From the NCBI GenBank assembly GCA_964384255.1, contig CAYLKH010000046.1:1-17766 (forward strand): a stretch of DNA of 17,766 bases. Direction: 5' to 3'. A model generated the notes under the pieces. The model searched no databases. It was given only the letters and a program-made list of their open reading frames with translations, and was not told the origin of the DNA. The translations under genes and the position numbers were made by a program. Positions 1 through 6,547 of this stretch are shown here, piece after piece. Numbering within the stretch: the stretch's first letter is position 1; every line of letters begins with the position of its first letter. The DNA comes from SIG469 sp964384255. Its GTDB lineage: Bacteria > Bacillota > Clostridia > Oscillospirales > Oscillospiraceae.

Positions 1-37
1 GCTCCCTTGCCAAAGGGAGCTGTCAGCCGCAGCTGAC
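1..37. repeat. Twin palindrome repeat unit
   Basis: Two adjacent perfect hairpins are visible: an 8-bp stem at 1-8/13-20 with a 4-nt loop, and a 6-bp stem GTCAGC/GCTGAC at 22-27/32-37 with a 4-nt loop. The pair is followed by GAGGGATTC. From memory, closely similar twin-hairpin units occur as dispersed intergenic repeats in clostridial genomes; that recollection is not verified here. The unit may continue to the left of the window. Confidence 0.6.
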
Positions 38-74
38 TGAGGGATTCTTCCTTATGCATACTTGATGCATGAAC

Positions 75-126
75 AAAATCCCCCCTGAGTTCGGATAGCG
101 TAGCTCCGAATTCAGGGGGGATTTTT
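75..126. terminator. Strong bidirectional hairpin terminator
   Basis: A stem of about 20 bp (76-95 with 105-124) has only one G-T wobble and a 9-nt loop. It carries six G-C pairs and is flanked by AAAA on the left and TTTTT on the right, so it has the shape of a Rho-independent terminator on both strands. On the minus strand it would stop transcription leaving the SLH-protein gene that ends at 758, although it lies more than 600 bases downstream. On the plus strand it could serve a gene outside the window. It could also simply be another copy of a dispersed hairpin repeat. Confidence 0.65.
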
Positions 127-167
127 GAAAATGGCGCTTTCATTGCGAGAAGCAAAGTACCCACTCT

Positions 168-202
168 GTCATTGCGAAGAGGCTTGCCGCCGTGGCAATC
201 TC
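168..202 (+). repeat. REP-like repeat copy A
   Basis: Begins GTCATTGCGA and ends GTGGCAATCTC, the shared ends of the six-copy family in this window. The middle differs from the other copies (GAGGCTTGCCGCC). It is paired, in opposite orientation, with copy D at 695-729; the similarity of the pair continues into a shared CAGGGGTCA on the inner side. A short decayed piece (TCATTGCGAGAAGC) lies just upstream at about 139-152. Confidence 0.7.
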
Positions 203-272
203 GTAGCAGGGGTCAGGGGTGAGGGATCAGTGACGCTACCCGCAAGTTTTATGCAATACTTGGGGTAGACCT

Positions 273-310
273 GTCATTGCGAGGAGCGCAGCGACGTGGC
301 AATCTCACCC
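273..310 (+). repeat. REP-like repeat copy B (inner left arm)
   Basis: Same family: GTCATTGCGAGGAG, GCGCAGCGAC in the middle, then GTGGCAATCTCACCC. Together with two preceding bases it is a perfect 40-bp inverted match to copy C at 581-620, and the similarity continues outward through a near-identical ACTTGGG(G)TAGA segment. This makes 259-310 and 581-632 the arms of an element of about 370 bp, the architecture of a non-autonomous mobile element, although no target-site duplication could be demonstrated. Confidence 0.75.
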
Positions 311-438
311 GATGCGAAACCGGGCTGTTGCACCATACGCACAATGTTGCATCGCGCGACGTAGGGGTCGGCGTCCTCGACGACCCGAGCGTTGCGCCAC
401 CGATCAGTCGCGTTAAACCCACACCGTTGCATTACGCA

Positions 439-489
439 CCTGTAGGGGTCGCAAAAAATTGCTTCGCAATTTTTTGCGACCCCTACAGG
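439..489. repeat. Long perfect hairpin, 24-bp stem
   Basis: Arms 439-462 and 466-489 are perfectly complementary over 24 bp with a loop of only three bases (TTC). The outer half of the stem is GC-rich (CCTGTAGGGGTCGC) and the inner half is A/T-rich. The arms begin with TGTAGGGGTCG, a motif also seen in part at about 361-369 (GTAGGGGTCG). It lies close to the centre of the two nested inverted-repeat pairs. It is not followed by a T-run, so a terminator role is not supported. Confidence 0.75.
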
Positions 490-580
490 AATCCCCCCGG
501 AATTTTGTCTACGACATAAAAATTCCGACCCCCTTTAGCAAGGGGGTCTTTCGCTCTACCCTACAGCTCAATTACGCAAG

Positions 581-618
581 GGGTGAGATTGCCACGTCGC
601 TGCGCTCCTCGCAATGAC
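581..618 (-). repeat. REP-like repeat copy C (inner right arm)
   Basis: Inverted partner of copy B. Read on the minus strand it is identical to 273-310, giving a perfect 40-bp inverted repeat when flanking bases (to 620) are included. The next bases outward (TTCTACCCAAGT) also mirror the left side with one or two changes. Confidence 0.75.
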
Positions 619-627
619 AGTTCTACC

Positions 628-647
628 CAAGTTTTCGCGAAAACTTG
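628..647. repeat. Perfect 20-bp palindrome
   Basis: A 10-bp half site CAAGTTTTCG is followed directly by its own complement CGAAAACTTG with no spacer. The sequence GCAAGTTTT also appears on the other side of the island at 242-250, so this may be a piece of the larger inverted arrangement rather than a protein-binding site. Confidence 0.55.
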
Positions 648-694
648 CAGGCTGCGCCCCTAATCCCTAAATCCTAAATCATGACCCCTGTTAT

Positions 695-729
695 GAGATT
701 GCCACGGCGCACGGCCGCCTCGCAATGAC
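695..729 (-). repeat. REP-like repeat copy D (outer right arm)
   Basis: Read on the minus strand it begins GTCATTGCGAGGCGGCC and ends GTGGCAATCTC. It is the inverted partner of copy A. On its outer side, about 20 bases away, lies an AGAGAACAGAG heptad motif (749-764) that contains the stop codon of the SLH-protein gene, the same arrangement as at copies E and F. Confidence 0.65.
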
Positions 730-748
730 AAAGAAGGGACTATCTGCA

Positions 749-764
749 CTCTGTTCTCTATCTT
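749..764 (-). repeat. Heptad repeat fragment at gene end
   Basis: On the minus strand this reads AAGATAGAGAACAGAG, a short run of the GAACAGA-type heptanucleotide found at five other places. The TAG inside it (758-760) is the stop codon of the upstream surface-protein gene, so the repeat overlaps the coding end. Confidence 0.5.
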
Positions 765-2461
765 GCGACTCTCATGCTCACCACCGCAAGGCGGGCAATG
801 ATCGCTGCGGCCTGAGCCCGGGATATGGTCTGGTATGGCGTGAAGGTGCCTTCGGAGTCGTTGCCGGTCAATATGCCCGCCCGATAAAGCATAAACACGC
901 TTTCGGAATATTCCGTATCTGCCGTAACGTCCGGCAGAATGTAGACATCGTTTATCTGGGCAAATTCGCTTTCGGGCAGGGCGTTTGCAAATATATATGC
1001 CATTTCGCAGCGGGTAGCGCTGGCTTCGTAATCCACGAAATCTCCTTCGCGGATGATACCCTTTTCCACGGCGCTGGCAACTATCTGCTGATACCATATT
1101 GCACCCATCTCATATTCCTGAGCCTGACCATAATGGTAAATGTCGTACACCATAAGGGCCATCTTTATGGCCTCGCAGAGCTTAAGCTGGTTGTCGGGCA
1201 AAAAGGTGCCGTCTGAATATCCGTTCATTATACCCAGGCACACCGCCATCTGGATACAGCCCTGGTCATAAGCCCCGTACCACTCGTTTTCGTTCACGTC
1301 TACGAACTGCCCGATATAATACAGGTCGGGGTCTGCGCAGAAATTCCAGGTATAGCTCAGTCCTGAGAATTCGGAGCTGTCGGAGTATACCAGCTGTATG
1401 TAATGGTAAACGCTCAGGGTTCTGTCCGCCCCGTCCACAAAGGGCCATCCGTCGATTTCAGTCCAGGAGTTAAGTCCGTCCTCCCGGGAAGCCCAGCGAT
1501 CCAGCTCCCAGAGGATATCCCCCTGCAACAGATCGTTGTCATACATGATGGCGGCATCGCCATCGCCGCTGCCAAAGGCGGATCCCGCTGTGCCGGCCAG
1601 ATACCGGCAGTTGAATATTTCCGCTCCGTCGTCGGCTACGCCTACTATGCCGCCATTGGGTATGCTGCCGCCATAGTTTTCAAAGGCGCCGTCGTTTATA
1701 ATGACCTCCGACGCAGAATAGCAGTTTTCCATACAGGCAGTGCCGTCCATATATCCCGCCACGCCGCCGACATATCGGTTTGAAGTAACGCTGCCTGCCG
1801 CAAAGCAGTTGACGATCTCGGTATTCATGGCCGCCGCCCCTGCGATACCCCCCACATGGACCGGTCCGCCCACCGAAGCATAGGCCGCGCAGTTGACTAT
1901 CCGTGAGCTGTAGGCATTGCCCACGATGGCCCCGGCATAGTCATAGGCATAGATATAGCTGTCCACCAGAGTAAGGTTTTTTATCTCGGCGCTGTGGGTA
2001 TATCCGAACAGGCCGTGGTTTTTGTCGTCATTATATGCGGTGGTGCTGTTGTCGTAAAGCCCGCTTATAACATGGCCTCTGCCGTCGAATGTCCCGGAAA
2101 AGGGCTGCCATCCGTTTCTATAGCAGCCAATAGGCAGCCACTGGTTAAGGTCTTCGGTTATCAGCTGACCGTTATCGTCCAGCACAAAGTCATTAAGGAC
2201 AATATCCGCCCCCAGGCGGATGGTTTTGCCATCAAAGGTGTCCTTCCCGCTTTGGACGATGGTTGCCAGCCCCGCCAGCTGAGCGCCGGTATACAGGGTG
2301 ATGTTTTTCAGGCTGGAGTTGTACCACGAGGTATCCACAGTGCCGTCCCAGTATTCAACATCGTCGTAGTCGTCGGCGGAAATCATCGCGCCATCGGCCC
2401 ATGGCACGATAGATGCCACCAGACAAAGGGCCAGAAGCATCGCTGTCAGCCTCTTTTTCAT
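758..2461 (-). CDS. Secreted surface protein: GLUG-type repeats plus three SLH domains
   Basis: This 567-residue protein starts at the ATG at 2461, preceded by GAGGAG about 9 bases upstream; a TTG 18 bases earlier lies inside that ribosome site and is unlikely. The first ~24 residues (MKKRLTAMLLALCLVASIVPWA) form a signal peptide. Residues ~35-90 carry the 'W-D-G-T-V-D-T-S-W-Y' and 'L-A-G-L-A...G-K-T-I-R-L..D-I' pattern typical of gut Firmicute surface proteins. Residues ~130-300 contain repeated G-G-I-A-G / G-G-V-A-G and I-V-N-C segments of GLUG type. Residues ~386-440, ~455-497 and ~505-560 are three SLH domains, the third with G-T-F-T-P...I-S-R-A-Q-A-A. SLH domains normally anchor proteins non-covalently to secondary cell-wall polymers. 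It follows the coiled-coil gene by 19 bases, so it is probably cotranscribed. No catalytic motif was recognised; an adhesion or scaffold role is an inference. The stop codon lies in a dispersed repeat. Confidence 0.88.
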   Translation of the reverse strand: MKKRLTAMLLALCLVASIVPWADGAMISADDYDDVEYWDGTVDTSWYNSSLKNITLYTGAQLAGLATIVQSGKDTFDGKTIRLGADIVLNDFVLDDNGQLITEDLNQWLPIGCYRNGWQPFSGTFDGRGHVISGLYDNSTTAYNDDKNHGLFGYTHSAEIKNLTLVDSYIYAYDYAGAIVGNAYSSRIVNCAAYASVGGPVHVGGIAGAAAMNTEIVNCFAAGSVTSNRYVGGVAGYMDGTACMENCYSASEVIINDGAFENYGGSIPNGGIVGVADDGAEIFNCRYLAGTAGSAFGSGDGDAAIMYDNDLLQGDILWELDRWASREDGLNSWTEIDGWPFVDGADRTLSVYHYIQLVYSDSSEFSGLSYTWNFCADPDLYYIGQFVDVNENEWYGAYDQGCIQMAVCLGIMNGYSDGTFLPDNQLKLCEAIKMALMVYDIYHYGQAQEYEMGAIWYQQIVASAVEKGIIREGDFVDYEASATRCEMAYIFANALPESEFAQINDVYILPDVTADTEYSESVFMLYRAGILTGNDSEGTFTPYQTISRAQAAAIIARLAVVSMRVAR

Positions 2462-2480
2462 AAATCGTTCTCTCCTCAAT

Positions 2481-2969
2481 TCACCTTAATCTTTTTACTA
2501 TATCAGCCAGTGGCTCAACCACCGTGTGAAGCTCCTCAATAGCCTCGTTAAGTTCCCGGATATCCAGCTGGTCAACAGCGTCCATGGCCTTTTGCAGGCT
2601 CTGCTGAGCGGTAATGGCCGTGCTGTCGATATTATCGGCAAGGCTCTGCCATTGAATGTCCGACAGCTGCCGGGAAACGCTTTGCAGGGAAGCCGACAGC
2701 CTGTCGATGTCGATGTCGTTTAAGCCTTTCGAAAAATCGTCCAGCCGCCCAGATGCATCGGAAAGGGTGGAAAGTATCTCATCGGCCTGATCGGCCACGG
2801 AATCGTAGACTTCCATTGCATTGGTCAAAGCAATTTTCACATACAGCCCGCCCCACACCGCTGCCAGAACCAGAACAAGGCACAGTGCTGCTGCGGCTCT
2901 TGACCAGAAAAGCTGCCTGCGGGTAAGGTCGCATTGCATTTTAAGCAGCTGGTAAGATTTTTGATCCAT
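2481..2969 (-). CDS. Single-pass membrane protein with extracytoplasmic coiled coil
   Basis: The protein has 162 residues, starting at ATG 2969 behind a strong GGGAGG placed only about 4 bases away. Residues 1-24 are hydrophilic with several basic residues, 25-46 form one hydrophobic helix, and 53-160 are a long acidic, Leu/Ile/Ala-rich helical region with heptad-like spacing and many D-I, S-L and Q repeats, consistent with a coiled coil. The basic N-terminus predicts an inside-N, outside-C orientation. No named family is recognised. It sits between a DUF368 transporter (82-base gap) and the SLH surface protein (19-base gap), suggesting an envelope role such as spacing or tethering; that role is inferred from context only. 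Confidence 0.8.
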   Translation of the reverse strand: MDQKSYQLLKMQCDLTRRQLFWSRAAAALCLVLVLAAVWGGLYVKIALTNAMEVYDSVADQADEILSTLSDASGRLDDFSKGLNDIDIDRLSASLQSVSRQLSDIQWQSLADNIDSTAITAQQSLQKAMDAVDQLDIRELNEAIEELHTVVEPLADIVKRLR

Positions 2970-3003
2970 GGCTCCTCCCAGTGAAAATCAGGATCGGATT
3001 TTA

Positions 3004-3029
3004 GAAAGTGAACTTTCAATGTCCACTTT
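3004..3029. repeat. Small overlapping inverted repeats between two genes
   Basis: GAAAGT/ACTTTC (3004-3009/3012-3017) overlaps an alternative pairing AAAGTG/CACTTT (3005-3010/3024-3029) in the 83-base gap between the DUF368 and coiled-coil genes. The two pairings exclude each other. There is no T-run, so it is not an evident terminator. It may be a minor RNA structure in a shared transcript. Confidence 0.3.
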
Positions 3030-3052
3030 TATGCAAATAGCGATTTTGTCAC

Positions 3053-3874
3053 CTATTCGGTTATCTCAAATTTATCCATAGCGTAGGCGCAGATAAGACC
3101 GGCGGCACAACAGATAAGGCAGATGATGCCGCTGCCGACAGAGCCATATTCCAGAGGGACGATCGCCAGGGTCGACGCGGCCACGATACCTACCACCCCA
3201 TGGCTGGCCATAGAAAACCGAGTCTCAAACAGGTGATTTATCAATCTGCCCAAAATCAGCGCGGTCAGGGCCATACCAGCTCCCCAGGGTATGATGACCC
3301 CCAGGTCGAAGGTGGATATTCCCGCCGTCAGCGGCTGATAAAGCCCCAGCGACAGCAAAATGGACGAGGACGACATCCCCGGGACAACTATGCTCAGCCC
3401 CCAGAGCAGACCGGAAAACAGGTACCACGGGGTATTGGGCGCTATCTGCCCCCGTATCCCGCCGAAGCGCACCGCCAGCAGCAGAGCCAGCAGCAGAACG
3501 AAGGCCAGCGCCATGGCCCAGCGATCTCCCATGCTCCTGCCGCTTTTCCCGGCCTGACGGTACAGTCCCGGGATGGTGCCGCCAATAAGCCCCACAAAAA
3601 GGCAGGTGGCATACAGCTCGCACCGGGTGAATATTACGTCCAGCACCCAGGCAAAGAGGAAAAATCCCACTGCCCAGCCCAGAATGACCGGGACAAAAAG
3701 CCTGATATTTTTCTTAAGCGCTTTGAAGGGATGGGCCAGCAGCTCCATCATAGGCCGGTAAATGCCAAAAAGCACGCAAAGCACACCGCCGCTTATCCCG
3801 GGCAAAATGGCTCCCCCGCCGATGGCGGCGCCTTTTATGATATTGGTTAAAAAAGTTCCTTTGTTTTGTTTCAA
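3053..3874 (-). CDS. DUF368 (PopT-like) polyprenyl-phosphate transporter
   Basis: A 273-residue, very hydrophobic protein with about eight membrane segments. It matches the DUF368 pattern: an N-terminal K-G-A-A-I-G-G-G-A-I-L-P-G-I-S-G-G motif (residues ~14-30) and a second, internally repeated G-L-S-I-V-V-P-G-M-S-S-S-S motif (residues ~159-171). Members of this family (PopT) have been reported to recycle the lipid carrier undecaprenyl phosphate across the cytoplasmic membrane. The start is taken as TTG at 3874 because the conserved N-terminal motif begins about 14 residues in and no ATG precedes it; a GGAG lies about 12 bases upstream, a rather long spacing. It is probably the first gene of a minus-strand cluster with the coiled-coil and SLH genes. 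The family assignment is firm; the substrate is by family analogy. Confidence 0.9.
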   Translation of the reverse strand: MKQNKGTFLTNIIKGAAIGGGAILPGISGGVLCVLFGIYRPMMELLAHPFKALKKNIRLFVPVILGWAVGFFLFAWVLDVIFTRCELYATCLFVGLIGGTIPGLYRQAGKSGRSMGDRWAMALAFVLLLALLLAVRFGGIRGQIAPNTPWYLFSGLLWGLSIVVPGMSSSSILLSLGLYQPLTAGISTFDLGVIIPWGAGMALTALILGRLINHLFETRFSMASHGVVGIVAASTLAIVPLEYGSVGSGIICLICCAAGLICAYAMDKFEITE

Positions 3875-3917
3875 TGTAAGTTCAGGCTCCAGTTATATAT
3901 CTACTTCCTGTCAGTCA

Positions 3918-3936
3918 GGGGTTAGATAACAGATAG
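3918..3936 (+). repeat. Heptad repeat element, forward arm
   Basis: Reads GGGGTTAGATAACAGATAG. The inverted copy at 4037-4061 reads, on the minus strand, GGGGTTAGAGAACAGATAAC and on, so the two are imperfect inverted arms about 100 bases apart with seven bases gained or lost between them. That is one heptad unit. Confidence 0.55.
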
Positions 3937-4019
3937 CCTCTTCACTGTCATCTGCGTCTGGCGATTTCCGAAGCAGGGTCAAGCGCACAGCATTGCAGTC
4001 ACAGAGTAAAATCAAAATT

Positions 4020-4061
4020 GTGCCAAAGGCACACCTCATCTGTTATCTGTTCTCTAACCCC
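4020..4061 (-). repeat. Hairpin plus heptad repeat module, copy 1
   Basis: A 5-bp hairpin GTGCC-aaa-GGCAC (4020-4032) is followed after four bases by CATCTGTTATCTGTTCTCT and CCCC. The same hairpin-then-heptads order is present at 10429-10490, so this is a repeated module rather than chance. On the minus strand the heptads read GAACAGA/TAACAGA. Confidence 0.6.
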
Positions 4062-4147
4062 TATATTGTACCACATCCTTGCTCAGGAACAAAGTCTAAT
4101 TTTGTTTTGTTCAGAGGAAAATTCAGGTATACTCTTTTGCGCCGATG

Positions 4148-4156
4148 TGATATAAT
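4148..4156 (+). promoter_or_regulatory. Extended -10 promoter of the beta-helix gene
   Basis: TG-A-TATAAT is a perfect extended -10 hexamer (TG at 4148-4149, TATAAT at 4151-4156). At the expected 17-bp distance upstream is TATACT (4128-4133), a poor -35, which fits the known ability of extended -10 promoters to do without one. Initiation would be near 4163, giving a short leader with the ribosome site AAAAGGAG at 4177-4184. Confidence 0.65.
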
Positions 4157-4194
4157 TAGCTTAACTTTTGATATTGAAAAGGAGATATTTAATT

Positions 4195-6543
4195 ATGGAT
4201 AACAACTTTGGCGGAATGCCTCCCATGGAAGGTATGCCCGGTGGCCCCGGTGGAATGCCCGGTGGAATGCCCGGTGGCCCCGGTGGAATGCCCGGCGGAA
4301 TGCCCGGCGGCCCTGGCGGTCCCGGCGGTATGCCTGGCGGCCCTGGCGGTCCTGGCGGTGGTCCTGGTGGCCCTCCGGGATTCGGCCCCTCCGCACCTAC
4401 CAACGCCTTTGAGCTGGAAGATTTCGACAGCGTATGCAACAAGGACGAAGCCGCCCTGCTTTACAAGCTGGGCATCTTCGAAGCCATTGCCGAGGGCGAC
4501 AAGTTCTACTTCAAGCCCGGCAAAGAGCTGACCGCTACCGAATGCGGCGACCTGTTTGCCAGGGCCGAGGTTCTGGGCCAGTATAAAAAGGCCGGTACCG
4601 GCCATCCTAACGACGCTCCCGCCATCGCCGGTGAATCCCTTGGCTTCCTGGCCGGTCATTTCGGCCTGCCCTCCGAGGGTCTGCTGGAAGGCTGCGGCGA
4701 CGAGACTGCCTGCCTTACCCGGGACACTGCTGCAAAGCTGATGATGAACGTTCTTTCTCTGGGCGATGTTGGCCAGAAGTTCCCCCGGCTGAAGGTCATC
4801 TCCGAAAGCGCCCAGCTGGACGAATTCGTTATTGCCGAAGGCGAAGTGGTCACCGCTCCCGCCGGCAAGGACGTTACCATGCTGGTAGACAATATTCCCA
4901 CCAACCTCAAGCCCGGAACCTACAAAAACGTCAAGCTTGTCCTGACTGACGAGCATCTTAAGACCACCGGCGGCCCCGGCGGCTCCCATACTCACCATTA
5001 TCGCACCGCTGTTTTCGTAAAAGACGGCGAAGTGGTTGCGGAAAAATCCGTGTCTGATGCTGTTGCTTCCGGCAGCGTCGACGGCCACGGCGCAAAAGAC
5101 GTTGTTATCAAGGCTGATAACCACAACTTCAACGGCTTTATGATAATGGGCGGCGACTACACCATCGAAAACACCCTGCTTGACCTGACCGGCAACGGCG
5201 GCAACGATTTCCAGGGCTACGGCGCAGGCATCATGACCAGCGGCGATGCCAGGGTCAAAATCGAAAACTGCAAGATCAATGTCCACGGCGCTATCCGTTC
5301 TGCTATCTGGTGCGGCGGCCAGTCTCTGGTCGACATCAAAGACACCGTCGTCATCGCCAAAGACGCGGACAACATGGAAGAAGACTTCCGGGGTTACACC
5401 GTTCCCATGATGAAGCAGGTCCCCTTCGCTCTGGGCCTTATCGGCAACTGCCGCGCTACCAACGTTCTGGATCAGGCTCAGGTCACCTATACCGACAGTA
5501 TCGTTATCGGCGATAACTGGGGTGCCCTCTCTACCGACAGTGGTCAGGAACCCACCTCCCTGTACTGCAAGAACGTGTTTGCAGGCATTGGCGATCTGGA
5601 GATCGCTCAGGAAGGCAAGCAGTACACCGCCACCAAAGAAGTCGCCGGAGTTAAATACGGCTTTACCATGGGCGGCAGCGGATACATAAGCTATGGCGAC
5701 GGCGGCGTTGTGGATACCTTCGACGATTGCCAGTTCTACGCTCCTGACTATCTGTTCATCAGCCCCGGCACCAGGCCCATGACCTTCAACAACGTAACCG
5801 CAGTATCCGGCCGTCACGGCTTCATGTGGCACCAGACCAGAGGCGGCCAGCTGAACGTCAACGGCGGCTGCTACAAAATCGAAGACTGCGCATTCCAGAT
5901 CAAGTCCAGCGCTTATGTCAATATCGACGTTGACGGCACTGAGATCGAGCTGGGAGAAAACGGCGTCCTTATCCAGCAGCTGGAATCCGACGACGCAGGC
6001 GGCATCATCACCAGAAAATACGTCGTTCCCATGCAGGAAGACAACTGGGATACCGTTGCTCCCGCTGCTTCCACTCTGCCCGATTCTGTCGCCACCCTCA
6101 AGGGTGTTAAGGTCAGGGGCGATGTGTTCAACTCCGTTTACGGCAATGTCCACGGTCTGTCCGTTGTTCTGGTTGGCTCCCAGCTGACCGGCGTTGTTTC
6201 CTCCTCCGTTGCCAACCATCTTAAGGCTGACGGCACCGTCGCCCCCGGCGGATACGAATTCAAACAGGACAACAACGACGAAAGCACCTGCCTGGCCGAC
6301 TATGTGGTTTACGATCCCATGGCCTATAAATACGCAGGTCGCCTGAAAAACACCGTACGCAAGGCGGTCAACAACCCCGTCAAGCTGACCCTCAAGGCCG
6401 GTTCCGTATGGAACGTCACCGGCGAAAGCTACCTTGCTCAGCTGAACATCGAAGAAGGCTGCACCGTTAACGGCACCATCACCGTCAATGGCGAAACCGT
6501 TACCGCTCCCGGCGCTTACACCGGCGATATCGTAGTCAAGTAA
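4195..6543 (+). CDS. Leaderless beta-helix protein with GGMP-rich head and SLH-like repeats
   Basis: This 782-residue protein starts at ATG 4195, ten bases after AAAAGGAG. Residues 6-66 are almost only Gly, Pro and Met in GGMP/GGP units, encoded by near-identical 33-base repeats. Residues ~84-123 and ~147-187 look like two degenerate SLH modules (L-Y-K-L-G-I-F...F-K-P-G-K-E-L-T-A and G-D-E-T-A-C-L-T-R-D-T-A-A-K-L-M). A short His patch (S-H-T-H-H-Y) lies near 264-269. From ~300 to ~600 the sequence shows repeated short strands with N/G turns (I-E-N-C-K-I, V-D-I-K-D-T, F-N-N-V-T, I-E-D-C-A-F), typical of a right-handed parallel beta-helix. The C-terminus is V-N-G-T-I-T-V-N-G. No signal peptide, membrane segment or LPXTG motif is visible, which is odd for such a fold. 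No catalytic residues were recognised. Strong promoter, ribosome site and codon bias suggest high expression. Function unknown. Confidence 0.85.
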   Translation: MDNNFGGMPPMEGMPGGPGGMPGGMPGGPGGMPGGMPGGPGGPGGMPGGPGGPGGGPGGPPGFGPSAPTNAFELEDFDSVCNKDEAALLYKLGIFEAIAEGDKFYFKPGKELTATECGDLFARAEVLGQYKKAGTGHPNDAPAIAGESLGFLAGHFGLPSEGLLEGCGDETACLTRDTAAKLMMNVLSLGDVGQKFPRLKVISESAQLDEFVIAEGEVVTAPAGKDVTMLVDNIPTNLKPGTYKNVKLVLTDEHLKTTGGPGGSHTHHYRTAVFVKDGEVVAEKSVSDAVASGSVDGHGAKDVVIKADNHNFNGFMIMGGDYTIENTLLDLTGNGGNDFQGYGAGIMTSGDARVKIENCKINVHGAIRSAIWCGGQSLVDIKDTVVIAKDADNMEEDFRGYTVPMMKQVPFALGLIGNCRATNVLDQAQVTYTDSIVIGDNWGALSTDSGQEPTSLYCKNVFAGIGDLEIAQEGKQYTATKEVAGVKYGFTMGGSGYISYGDGGVVDTFDDCQFYAPDYLFISPGTRPMTFNNVTAVSGRHGFMWHQTRGGQLNVNGGCYKIEDCAFQIKSSAYVNIDVDGTEIELGENGVLIQQLESDDAGGIITRKYVVPMQEDNWDTVAPAASTLPDSVATLKGVKVRGDVFNSVYGNVHGLSVVLVGSQLTGVVSSSVANHLKADGTVAPGGYEFKQDNNDESTCLADYVVYDPMAYKYAGRLKNTVRKAVNNPVKLTLKAGSVWNVTGESYLAQLNIEEGCTVNGTITVNGETVTAPGAYTGDIVVK
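4240..4380 (+). repeat. In-frame coding tandem repeats (GGPGGMPGGMP)
   Basis: Two consecutive 33-base units (4240-4272 and 4273-4305) differ at a single third-codon position, and further degenerate 9- to 12-base units follow to about 4380. Every unit length is a multiple of three, so copy-number change would alter the length of the Gly/Met/Pro head without shifting the frame. Confidence 0.75.
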
Positions 6544-6547
6544 TCAT

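Larger units (their letters stand above)
127..757. other. Gene-free repeat island
   Basis: No open frame here looks like a gene. The longest (277-519, plus) is made entirely of repeat sequence and has no ribosome binding site. The stretch contains two inverted pairs of REP-like repeats nested around a central long hairpin, a 9-bp hairpin CGGAATTTT/AAAATTCCG at 498-506/519-527, another GACCCCCTT/AAGGGGGTC at 527-535/540-548 followed by TTTC, and a 20-bp palindrome at 628-647. It also contains several partial copies of a 'GACCCCTG' motif (around 207-220 and 682-690). No promoter or RNA gene was recognised. Confidence 0.6.
3875..4194. other. Intergenic region between diverging genes
   Basis: This 320-base gap between the minus-strand DUF368 gene and the plus-strand beta-helix gene holds no credible gene. 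It contains a heptad-repeat element in one orientation at 3918-3936 and its inverted counterpart at 4037-4061, about 100 bases apart and both flanked by GGGG/CCCC. It also contains a small GTGCC/GGCAC hairpin (4020-4032) and the promoter of the beta-helix gene near 4148-4156. No convincing minus-strand promoter was found, although TATATA near 3894-3899 is a candidate -10. Confidence 0.6.

Noticed and set aside
277..519. An 80-codon open frame in the repeat island.
   Set aside because: It is built from the REP-like copy B and the central hairpin, has no ribosome site and no protein-like composition.
168..731. CRISPR array formed by the repeated REP-like units.
   Set aside because: The copies are in both orientations, vary in the middle, are not evenly spaced and no cas gene is present.
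4204..4380. Collagen-like triple-helix domain at the N-terminus of the beta-helix protein.
   Set aside because: Glycine does not recur strictly every third residue; the unit alternates between four (GGMP) and three (GGP) residues.
4189..6219. A 676-codon open frame antisense to the beta-helix gene.
   Set aside because: It is opposite a well-supported gene with a promoter and ribosome site. The translation is a low-complexity Val/Ala/Gly/Asp mixture with no motif, as expected when a codon-biased gene (mostly C/T in third positions) is read on the other strand. The same holds for 6670-8091 and 10555-11781.
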